DNA of 6,082 bases from an uncultured Rhizobiaceae group bacterium (GTDB taxonomy: Bacteria > Pseudomonadota > Alphaproteobacteria > Rhizobiales > Rhizobiaceae). Under the pieces are notes generated by a model. That model had not been told where the DNA came from and ran no database searches. It was given only the letters and a program-made list of their open reading frames with translations. A program made the translations under genes and the position numbers. Below, in pieces: positions 1-4,293 of this stretch. The stretch is taken from assembly GCA_937944075.1 (NCBI GenBank), contig CALDZZ010000141.1, positions 1 to 6,082 on the forward strand, in the 5' to 3' direction. Each line of letters starts with the position of its first letter. Positions within the stretch are counted from its first letter, which is position 1.

Positions 1-662
1 AGAGCTGTAATGCCAACCACCATGACAAGTGGAAGGATTGCACCCACCACACCAACTGCACCGGCAGCGAACATGGATGGGATAAAGCCTGCGAAAACCT
101 TAAGGGTAATGTGTCCGGCGAGCATGTTTGCAAACAGACGAACTGAATGGCTCAAGGGACGAGAAAAGAAGGAAATGATTTCAATCAGCACCACAAGTGG
201 CAGGATAAACATCGGCACGCCACTTGGTACAAAGACCTTGAAGAAGGTTAGTCCGTGCTTGTAAATTCCGTACAAAACAACTGTCAAAAAGACCAGCATC
301 GCTAGCATTACAGTGATGATGATATGGCTTGTTACAGTGAAGAAGTAAGGGAACATGCCGAACATATTTGCAACGAGTATGAACATGAAGAGTGTAAAGA
401 CAAGCGGGAAAAACTTCATCCCCTCAGAACCGGCTGAATCCCGCAGCATCCCTGCGACAAATTCATAAGTCATTTCCGCCATCGATTGGGCACGACCAGG
501 CACAAGACCCCGACCACTGATGGCCCAAATGAAGAAAACCGAAGTTGTCAGGACCGTTGCGACCATAAACAGGGAAGAGTTGGTAAAGGAAATGTCCATG
601 CCGCCCACTTCAAGTGGGATAAGGTCTTTTAGTTTGAACTGACTAATAGGATCGTTTGCCAC
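1..662 (-). CDS. atpB: F0F1 ATP synthase subunit a, C-terminus beyond window
   Basis: Subunit a is the membrane stator protein of the F0 proton channel and passes protons to the c-ring. The 220 residues visible begin VANDPISQF, typical of alphaproteobacterial AtpB, and include several hydrophobic helices (about 30-50, 85-108, 112-131, 148-166 and 197-220). The hallmark segment SVRLFANMLAGH contains the essential channel arginine, here Arg175 (E. coli Arg210). His184 occupies the place of E. coli Glu219, the common arrangement outside enterics. The GTG start at 660-662 is chosen because it gives the family N-terminus and follows an AGAGAAG Shine-Dalgarno-like stretch. The family is usually about 250 residues, so roughly 30 are missing off the left edge. 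It lies 70 nt downstream of atpI in the same operon; atpE and the b-subunit genes are expected next, outside the window. The identification is very secure. Confidence 0.97.
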   Translation of the reverse strand, partial: MANDPISQFKLKDLIPLEVGGMDISFTNSSLFMVATVLTTSVFFIWAISGRGLVPGRAQSMAEMTYEFVAGMLRDSAGSEGMKFFPLVFTLFMFILVANMFGMFPYFFTVTSHIIITVMLAMLVFLTVVLYGIYKHGLTFFKVFVPSGVPMFILPLVVLIEIISFFSRPLSHSVRLFANMLAGHITLKVFAGFIPSMFAAGAVGVVGAILPLVMVVGITA

Positions 663-692
663 TGTGTCTTCTCTATCTATTCAATTTGTCAT

Positions 693-732
693 TGCACGTA
701 TTGTGCAGTTAAATTCTTTTGGCGAAACCGCC
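693..732 (-). other. atpI-atpB intercistronic spacer with two small hairpins
   Basis: The 70-nt gap between atpI and atpB holds two short dyads in the minus-strand transcript: GGCG-GTTT-CGCC directly after the atpI stop codon (721-732), and TGCAC-AATAC-GTGCA (693-707). Neither is followed by a convincing U-tract, so they are not read as terminators. They could affect message stability or processing within the operon; that is inference. Confidence 0.3.
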
Positions 733-1047
733 TTACATGTCTTTTGCAGCGCGCATAACATTTAACACGCCTGCGATGAAACCCAGCAGAAGGAATGAGA
801 TCATTCCAAAAGGAGCAATATCAAAAAGCCAGTCAATTGCATATCCGAATGCAGCTCCGACGAGTATCGCAGAAACGAATTCTGAAGCGATACGCATGCC
901 TTGTGCCATTCCGGAAGTGCCCGGTTTCCTGACCTTGCCAATCTCATTGTCATCAACATCGCGTCCAAGACGCTTGTTCATGTCATTCAGCCTGTTTTCA
1001 AGATCATCTTTTGAACTTTTGTCCGTTGAGTTTGTTTCCCTGTTCAT
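733..1047 (-). CDS. atpI: ATP synthase accessory protein AtpI
   Basis: AtpI is a small membrane protein encoded at the head of F0 operons; in other bacteria it is linked to assembly of the c-ring. The product is 104 residues. The N-terminal half (1-50) is charged and cytoplasmic-looking. It is followed by two predicted transmembrane helices, about 52-72 (ASEFVSAILVGAAFGYAIDW) and 79-97 (FGMISFLLLGFIAGVLNVMR). The glycine pattern GAAFGYAIDWLFDIAPFG is typical of the alphaproteobacterial AtpI family. The ATG start is supported by GAAAGG six nt upstream. It is the first gene of the operon, with atpB 70 nt downstream, and is transcribed from the promoter at 1172-1200. Family, length and context agree, so the call is secure, although the biochemical role of AtpI is less settled than that of the core subunits. 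Confidence 0.93.
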   Translation of the reverse strand: MNRETNSTDKSSKDDLENRLNDMNKRLGRDVDDNEIGKVRKPGTSGMAQGMRIASEFVSAILVGAAFGYAIDWLFDIAPFGMISFLLLGFIAGVLNVMRAAKDM

Positions 1048-1061
1048 TTCAAGCCTTTCGG

Positions 1062-1082
1062 GGTTTGGCGCCTGCCAAAACC
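1062..1082 (-). promoter_or_regulatory. Leader hairpin just upstream of the atpI ribosome binding site
   Basis: In the minus-strand transcript GGTTT(T)GGC pairs with GCCAAACC around a four-base AGGC loop, with one bulged T. The hairpin ends two nt before the GAAAGG Shine-Dalgarno sequence at 1054-1059. It could tune translation of atpI. The structure is seen directly; the function is inference. Confidence 0.35.
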
Positions 1083-1171
1083 GTCTTGTGATACGCCATG
1101 AATATGCTTATCGAATTGCCCTGATTTGATACGGAAAACACACCTTTTACAAAAGCCCGTGAGATGGGCGC

Positions 1172-1200
1172 AACATAGATATGCACCTCTTTTCTGTCAA
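1172..1200 (-). promoter_or_regulatory. Promoter of the atpI-atpB operon
   Basis: On the minus strand there is TTGACA (1195-1200), a 17-nt spacer and TATGTT (1172-1177), preceded by C in the CTTGAC form typical of alphaproteobacterial housekeeping promoters. Transcription would start near 1165, giving an atpI leader of about 118 nt. It lies between the upstream terminator at 1254-1286 and atpI, exactly where an operon promoter is expected. Confidence 0.7.
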
Positions 1201-1253
1201 GCGCCCTGTGTACTACTTAAGTCTTTGAAATATAGTCTTTTTGACAAAGAAAT

Positions 1254-1286
1254 AACCCCTGCGACAATGAATCTACAGGGGTTTTT
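1254..1286 (-). terminator. Rho-independent terminator downstream of the cell-wall hydrolase gene
   Basis: A perfect 8-bp inverted repeat, AACCCCTG (1254-1261) and CAGGGGTT (1276-1283), encloses a 14-nt loop. On the minus strand the stem is followed by TTATTTCTTTG, a moderately U-rich tail. On the plus strand it is followed by TTTTT, so it could act in both directions. It lies about 30 nt beyond the hydrolase stop codon and before the atp promoter, separating the two units. Confidence 0.65.
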
Positions 1287-1313
1287 CAAGAATCCGTGTG
1301 GTTGAGGCCAGTT

Positions 1314-2456
1314 TTACGACCAGCCGCCGCCATAGGTTCGGTAGAAAATGTGCAAACCGATTCTGCCGACGCGCTTCATCTTTTTGCGCCATTTGGGAGC
1401 AACATACGTGGCATGGTAGTGCGTTGAAGACCCTACCTGAGGGAACCAGATGCGTCCGGCAGTGGTTTCTGCTGCAATATGTTCAGCCTGTTTGTAGAGT
1501 TTCTTGTTATTGATACGATCCTTGATGCGATCACATGCGAATGAAAACTGGCAACGATTATACCAATGCTGGTTTTGATAAACGACACCGCAAATGCTGT
1601 TTGGGTAATGCGGATTTCGGACACGGTTCAAAATGACCTGAGCAACAGCTGCCTGTCCCTTGACCGGTTCGCCACGTGCCTCAAAATAAATGCCTCGTGC
1701 CAAACAGGCTTGCTGTTTTTTGTTGAATGAACTTTTTGGCAGTGGTTTCTTGGCCCAACCATGGTCTCCCTTGCCAAGCTTTGGCACGATCTTCACCGGC
1801 TTTTCCTCAACCAGAACAGCAGAGAAAGGCGAATGCTCAACCTTTGGCTCAGGTGCAAAGGCAAGAATAGAACCTTGAGACTGTTTTACCAGTTTCGCAA
1901 CTTGAACCGGCAGATGTTTTGTCTTGAAGAGATTTTTGTTTTTCTTCTTCTTTGTATGGAAAACAGCTGCAACCTGCATGGCTTCCTTGTTGCTCTTTGG
2001 TTTTACAAAGGCAAGCGCCTGTCTTTTGCCCTGGTCTATCGGCTGCAAAACACTGTGACGTTCAAGCACGGACCCTGCATTGAATTTTTCCGGTGCCTGT
2101 CTGGCAGTCGTTTGCAAAACGCGTCCACCCTTCAGGGCACGGTTAATGCGTTGTGGCTTTGGGTCTTGCTTGATTTCTTTTGAAACTGTCAGGGCTCTGG
2201 GTGCAAGGCCGGTTTCAAGCTCTGCCTTTTGCTTGCCCAACATGCTTGCTGTTGTCAGCGCTATGGTTTGTCCTACTGGCGCTTCAATGTGTGCGAGCCA
2301 ACGATCTTGCCCGGTCTTGCCAACAAGGCTGGCAACATCCTGATGTGATATCTCTACGGTTTGACTTGAGTAAATTACGGTAGCAAGGCCACCAATCAAG
2401 ACTGCATTTGCTACACGTCTGATACCAGACACAGATTTATTATCCGAGTTACGCAC
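1314..2456 (-). CDS. Cell wall hydrolase, SleB/CwlJ (Hydrolase_2) family
   Basis: Predicted peptidoglycan hydrolase acting in the periplasm. Numbered from the GTG at 2454-2456, it has 380 residues. A short basic N-terminus leads into one hydrophobic segment (about 15-31, VANAVLIGGLATVIYSS), a signal anchor or signal peptide. A long low-complexity linker follows, very rich in Lys and Gln, with a KKKKNKN run near 169-175. The SleB/CwlJ hydrolase domain occupies about 250-370. Its hallmark segments are LARGIYFEARGE, with the probable catalytic Glu259, then VAQVILNRVRNPHYPNSICG, CQFSFACD and STHYHATYVAPKW. The start at 2456 is preferred because GGAG lies eight nt upstream; an earlier in-frame GTG at 2504 would add 16 residues but has no recognisable ribosome site. 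The gene is monocistronic between terminators and has a CtrA-type box upstream. SleB/CwlJ enzymes were named for Bacillus spore germination, but in alphaproteobacteria the domain is presumably used for envelope remodelling. Confidence 0.85.
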   Translation of the reverse strand: MRNSDNKSVSGIRRVANAVLIGGLATVIYSSQTVEISHQDVASLVGKTGQDRWLAHIEAPVGQTIALTTASMLGKQKAELETGLAPRALTVSKEIKQDPKPQRINRALKGGRVLQTTARQAPEKFNAGSVLERHSVLQPIDQGKRQALAFVKPKSNKEAMQVAAVFHTKKKKNKNLFKTKHLPVQVAKLVKQSQGSILAFAPEPKVEHSPFSAVLVEEKPVKIVPKLGKGDHGWAKKPLPKSSFNKKQQACLARGIYFEARGEPVKGQAAVAQVILNRVRNPHYPNSICGVVYQNQHWYNRCQFSFACDRIKDRINNKKLYKQAEHIAAETTAGRIWFPQVGSSTHYHATYVAPKWRKKMKRVGRIGLHIFYRTYGGGWS

Positions 2457-2464
2457 AACTAAAA

Positions 2465-2468
2465 CTCC
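2465..2468 (-). promoter_or_regulatory. Ribosome binding site deciding the hydrolase start
   Basis: GGAG on the minus strand lies eight nt upstream of the GTG at 2454-2456. The alternative GTG at 2502-2504 is preceded by AATTATTCGGT, which has no Shine-Dalgarno match. This favours the shorter 380-residue protein. Confidence 0.55.
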
Positions 2469-2519
2469 ACTCAAAACAAAGATGCAATTTGATACAAAAA
2501 CCACACCGAATAATTTTCA

Positions 2520-2532
2520 GGCCTTTAAGGCC
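2520..2532 (-). repeat. Palindrome GGCCTT-T-AAGGCC in the hydrolase leader
   Basis: A perfect six-base dyad with a single central base lies between the predicted transcription start (about 2535) and the hydrolase start codon. It may be an operator or a small leader hairpin. Only the symmetry is observed. Confidence 0.35.
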
Positions 2533-2541
2533 GTGGAGTTG

Positions 2542-2573
2542 AATATAATCTGTTAACCTTAATTGATGGTTAA
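2542..2573 (-). promoter_or_regulatory. Hydrolase promoter with perfect CtrA-type box
   Basis: On the minus strand TTAACCATCAATTAA (2559-2573) matches TTAA-N7-TTAA, the established binding site of the alphaproteobacterial cell-cycle regulator CtrA, including the favoured TTAACCAT half. It is followed 11 nt later by a -10-like TATATT (2542-2547), so the box covers the -35 region, as in CtrA-activated promoters. A further TTAA lies at 2553-2556. No good sigma-70 -35 hexamer is present, consistent with a promoter that depends on an activator. Confidence 0.6.
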
Positions 2574-2609
2574 ACTGACCAGCATTTTATACCTTTGGAT
2601 TAACCATCA
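2564..2609. repeat. Inverted repeat TGATGGTTAA / TTAACCATCA
   Basis: Two perfect 10-base arms (2564-2573 and 2600-2609) are separated by 26 nt. The left arm is half of the CtrA box; the right arm is a second TTAACCAT half-site in opposite orientation, lacking a partner TTAA seven bases away. It may be a second, weaker CtrA site upstream of the hydrolase promoter. Confidence 0.5.
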
Positions 2610-2612
2610 TGC

Positions 2613-2635
2613 AAAAAGGCCCGCACAGGGCCTTT
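2613..2635 (-). terminator. Rho-independent terminator of the DM13-SPW unit
   Basis: A perfect 8-bp stem, AAAGGCCC (2615-2622) and GGGCCTTT (2628-2635), has a five-base loop. On the minus strand it runs into TTTTT, the expected U-tract. The plus-strand side is also T-rich. It lies about 30 nt after the stop codon of the SPW-type gene. Confidence 0.85.
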
Positions 2636-2665
2636 CGTTTATTTTTTGACCAGAGATTTTCGGAG

Positions 2666-3028
2666 CTAGTGACCGAACGTATTTTTCTCCGGACTGTGAA
2701 GAGCGACAACAACCAGAACCGTTGCGCCAATAACCCAGTAATATGCAGCATCAATGCCAGTAAAACCTAGCAAGCTTGGCGCTATCAAAAACACCAGACC
2801 AACTGTGAAATCAACGGCAAGGTGTAATGAATATGGAAGCACACGGATTAAGCCCAAGTGATGATCTGTCAGGATCGTCAGTATAAGTGCTGCAAAACCT
2901 GTTGCCACTGAAAGCCATAGTGCCAATTCATTAACAGAACCAAGACCCAGTAAAAACGGCATTATTATTAATCCCAGTGCTACAGGATAATCAAGATAGG
3001 CATGTAATTCCTTTGTCATAAAACGCAT
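2666..3028 (-). CDS. SPW-repeat-type small integral membrane protein
   Basis: A 120-residue inner-membrane protein with four predicted helices (about 13-31, 35-53, 67-88 and 93-110) and almost no soluble domain. It contains an internal duplication offset by 60 residues. HAYLDYPVALGLIIMPFLLG (from His9) matches HLAVDFTVGLVFLIAPSLLG (from His69), giving the pattern H-x3-D-[YF] followed by P-x-L-L-G. This resembles the SPW-repeat family (PF03779), although the tryptophan of the S-P-W signature is absent in both copies. No biochemical function is established for the family that I can rely on. The ATG at 3026-3028 is chosen because AAGGA sits seven nt upstream; a TTG ten codons earlier has no support. 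It follows the DM13 gene by 66 nt, with a hairpin between them and a terminator after it, so the two are probably one operon. Confidence 0.75.
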   Translation of the reverse strand: MRFMTKELHAYLDYPVALGLIIMPFLLGLGSVNELALWLSVATGFAALILTILTDHHLGLIRVLPYSLHLAVDFTVGLVFLIAPSLLGFTGIDAAYYWVIGATVLVVVALHSPEKNTFGH

Positions 3029-3050
3029 TGTATGTTCCTTATTTTGTCTT

Positions 3051-3076
3051 GCCAGCAAGCATGAACGCTTGCCGGC
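3051..3076 (-). other. Intercistronic hairpin between the DM13 and SPW genes
   Basis: In the minus-strand RNA GCCGGCAAGC pairs with GCTTGCTGGC over ten base pairs (one of them G-U) around a six-base loop. The opposite strand would have an A-C mismatch at that position, so the structure suits minus-strand RNA. It is followed by AAGACAAAATAAGGA rather than a U-tract, so it is more likely a processing or stabilising element than a terminator. Confidence 0.5.
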
Positions 3077-3094
3077 CTATAGAGAGAATTGGGT

Positions 3095-3493
3095 TTAGTT
3101 GATTGATGCAATGCCGAGAGGCACGCCAAATTTCCTGCACCAGATGTAGACTTCGTTGAAATCGTCAACATTAACGGATGCCGGAACAATATAGACCTGC
3201 AGACCTTCCTTGCTGGTCAAGGCGCCCAGGTCTGACGTATCGATGTACTTGCCGTCTTTACCAAAACCAACGCGCGGGTCAGGCGCACCATCCAGTGAGA
3301 AGTTTGTGTCCAGGATGACAACGGCACCACCGTTTGCAGTTTTGACAATAGAGACACCGCCCGTTGTAATGTGATCACTTGCGCCAGTGAACGAGCCCTT
3401 GGCAGCAACTGAGTCTGCGCTTGCTGAGATTGGAGCCATGACGACCATTGTTGCCAAAGCGACGCCTGCGATATTCAAAAATACTTTTTTCAT
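3095..3493 (-). CDS. Exported DM13-domain protein
   Basis: A 132-residue protein with a clear Sec signal peptide: MKK, hydrophobic core about 4-20, probable cleavage after ASA at residue 26. The mature part is a single DM13 domain (about 33-130; PF10517). It shows the opening KGSFTGASDHITTGGV, a central VVILDTNFSLDGAPDPRVGF, and the closing VYIWCRKFGVPLGIASI with the conserved Cys119. DM13 domains have been proposed, from bioinformatics, to be redox or electron-transfer modules built around that cysteine; this is not demonstrated here. The ATG at 3491-3493 is chosen because AAGGA lies eight nt upstream and it yields the signal peptide. Longer in-frame extensions to 3616 would run through the promoter and operator. 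It is first in a two-gene unit with the SPW-type membrane protein and diverges from the TetR-family gene. Confidence 0.8.
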   Translation of the reverse strand: MKKVFLNIAGVALATMVVMAPISASADSVAAKGSFTGASDHITTGGVSIVKTANGGAVVILDTNFSLDGAPDPRVGFGKDGKYIDTSDLGALTSKEGLQVYIVPASVNVDDFNEVYIWCRKFGVPLGIASIN

Positions 3494-3567
3494 TTTAAAT
3501 TTCCTTTTTAAAAGTTTGTTTTCTTGTGTCAGCAACGGGGAGGAACGCTGCCGATGAACAATCAATA

Positions 3568-3597
3568 ACATTAGGAACCAATTGGTACAAAACACAA
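3568..3597 (-). promoter_or_regulatory. Probable promoter of the DM13-SPW unit
   Basis: On the minus strand a -35-like TTGTGT (3592-3597), an 18-nt spacer and a -10-like TAATGT (3568-3573) can be seen. The match is only moderate. The operator copy at 3575-3588 lies between the two hexamers, which supports the assignment. Confidence 0.45.
3570..3588. promoter_or_regulatory. Operator copy 1 (predicted TetR-family site)
   Basis: The plus strand carries ATTAGGAACCAATTGGTAC. Its core GAACCAATTGGTAC (3575-3588) fits the palindrome GNACYAATTRGTNC, and ACCAATTGGT is fully self-complementary. The position inside the DM13 promoter would block RNA polymerase. Confidence 0.65.
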
Positions 3598-3630
3598 GAA
3601 TACACGAAATAAACACAGAAGCGTGAATTG

Positions 3631-3659
3631 TGGACTAATTAGTTCCTAATATATATAAT
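3631..3659 (+). promoter_or_regulatory. Promoter of the TetR-family gene
   Basis: A consensus TATAAT (3654-3659) is preceded at 17 nt by TGGACT (3631-3636), a partial -35. Transcription would start near 3666, leaving a leader of about 22 nt. The second operator copy fills the spacer, predicting autorepression. Confidence 0.6.
3632..3650. promoter_or_regulatory. Operator copy 2 (predicted TetR-family site), inverted relative to copy 1
   Basis: Read on the minus strand the site is ATTAGGAACTAATTAGTCC, identical to copy 1 at 16 of 19 positions. The palindromic core GGACTAATTAGTTC (3632-3645) fits GNACYAATTRGTNC. The centres of the two copies are 57 bp apart. Confidence 0.65.
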
Positions 3660-3675
3660 GAGTAAGAAACCATAT

Positions 3676-3680
3676 AAGGA
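3676..3680 (+). promoter_or_regulatory. Ribosome binding site supporting the TTG start of the TetR-family gene
   Basis: AAGGA lies eight nt upstream of the TTG at 3689-3691. The TTG start gives MARPREFDEDKAL, the usual beginning of this TetR subgroup. No in-frame ATG is available before residue 17, which would cut into the DNA-binding domain. Confidence 0.75.
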
Positions 3681-3688
3681 AAAACCTC

Positions 3689-4282
3689 TTGGCCAGACCT
3701 CGTGAATTTGATGAAGACAAAGCCCTTGATGGTGCGATGAACGTATTTTGGGCACATGGCTATGAGGGCGCATCGCTACCAGACCTGCTAAAAGGCATGG
3801 GGCTAACCAGAGGCAGTCTCTATAAAGCCTATAAGGATAAAAAATCGCTCTTTATAAATATACTGCATCGCTATGACGAAGCAGAAGTCGAAAAAGCCAC
3901 ACAACTACTAGGCGATGGGACTTTAAAAGACGGTCTTGATCGCATCAACAAACTCTTTGCTTCTGTTCTAAGTGCAATTGAACAGGATGATTACCGAGGG
4001 TGCCTGTTGTGTTCAGCCGCAGCAGGACCTGCCCATAATGACAAGCAAATCTCCGAAACTGTGCATAGTCTTCTGAATAAAATGAAATCAGGATTTGAAA
4101 CTGCTTTGAAAGATTCGTCACAACATGCAGAACTACCGCAAGAGCGTTTAAGTCAATTATCCGATTTATTACTCACGCACTATGTGGGACTACGCATTCT
4201 CTCCAGGTCTCAAGCCTCGAAAGAGACTTTAAAACGTAGTATTGCGTCCTTGATGATTCTGCTGAACAAGGCTCACCAATAA
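3689..4282 (+). CDS. TetR/AcrR-family transcriptional regulator
   Basis: A 197-residue one-component regulator. The N-terminal domain (about 7-55) is a standard TetR DNA-binding fold: FDEDKALDGAMNVFWAHGYE, then the helix-turn-helix SLPDLLKGMGLTRGSLYKAY and KKSLF. The remainder is an all-helical ligand-binding and dimerisation region. The segment DYRGCLLCSA carries Cys105 and Cys108; in NemR-type relatives the cysteine after the same glycine is a redox or electrophile sensor. The sequence most resembles the NemR/ComR branch, which commonly acts as repressor, but the inducer cannot be read from the sequence. The gene diverges from the DM13-SPW pair across 195 nt with two copies of one palindrome, one in each promoter, so it probably represses both itself and that pair. 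It ends only 2 nt from the convergent der stop codon. Confidence 0.9.
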   Translation: MARPREFDEDKALDGAMNVFWAHGYEGASLPDLLKGMGLTRGSLYKAYKDKKSLFINILHRYDEAEVEKATQLLGDGTLKDGLDRINKLFASVLSAIEQDDYRGCLLCSAAAGPAHNDKQISETVHSLLNKMKSGFETALKDSSQHAELPQERLSQLSDLLLTHYVGLRILSRSQASKETLKRSIASLMILLNKAHQ

Positions 4283-4293
4283 TTTTAATTATT
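4278..4293. repeat. AT-rich dyad across the convergent stop codons
   Basis: AATAATT and AATTATT flank a two-base centre and cover the stop codons of both the TetR-family gene and der. It is pure A/T and weak. No GC-rich hairpin with a U-tract is seen here, so termination of the two convergent transcripts is not explained by this element alone. Confidence 0.3.

Noticed and set aside
10..264. Plus-strand open frame of 84 codons at the left edge
   Set aside because: Antisense to the conserved channel region of atpB.
719..1129. Plus-strand open frame of 136 codons opposite atpI
   Set aside because: It is the antisense shadow of atpI; the protein has no recognisable family, and the atpI reading is strongly supported.
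1155..1169. GCCC-N7-GGGC followed by TTTT on the minus strand, resembling an attenuator in the atp leader
   Set aside because: The stem is only four pairs, and the predicted transcription start (about 1165) falls inside it, so it would not form in the RNA.
1761..2183. Plus-strand open frame of 140 codons opposite the hydrolase linker
   Set aside because: Antisense shadow created by the low-complexity Lys/Gln-rich region; no ribosome site and no recognisable protein.
3494..3616. N-terminal extension of the DM13 gene by 41 codons to 3616
   Set aside because: It would bury the signal peptide, pass through the operator and predicted promoter, and lacks a ribosome site; the ATG at 3493 has AAGGA at ideal spacing.
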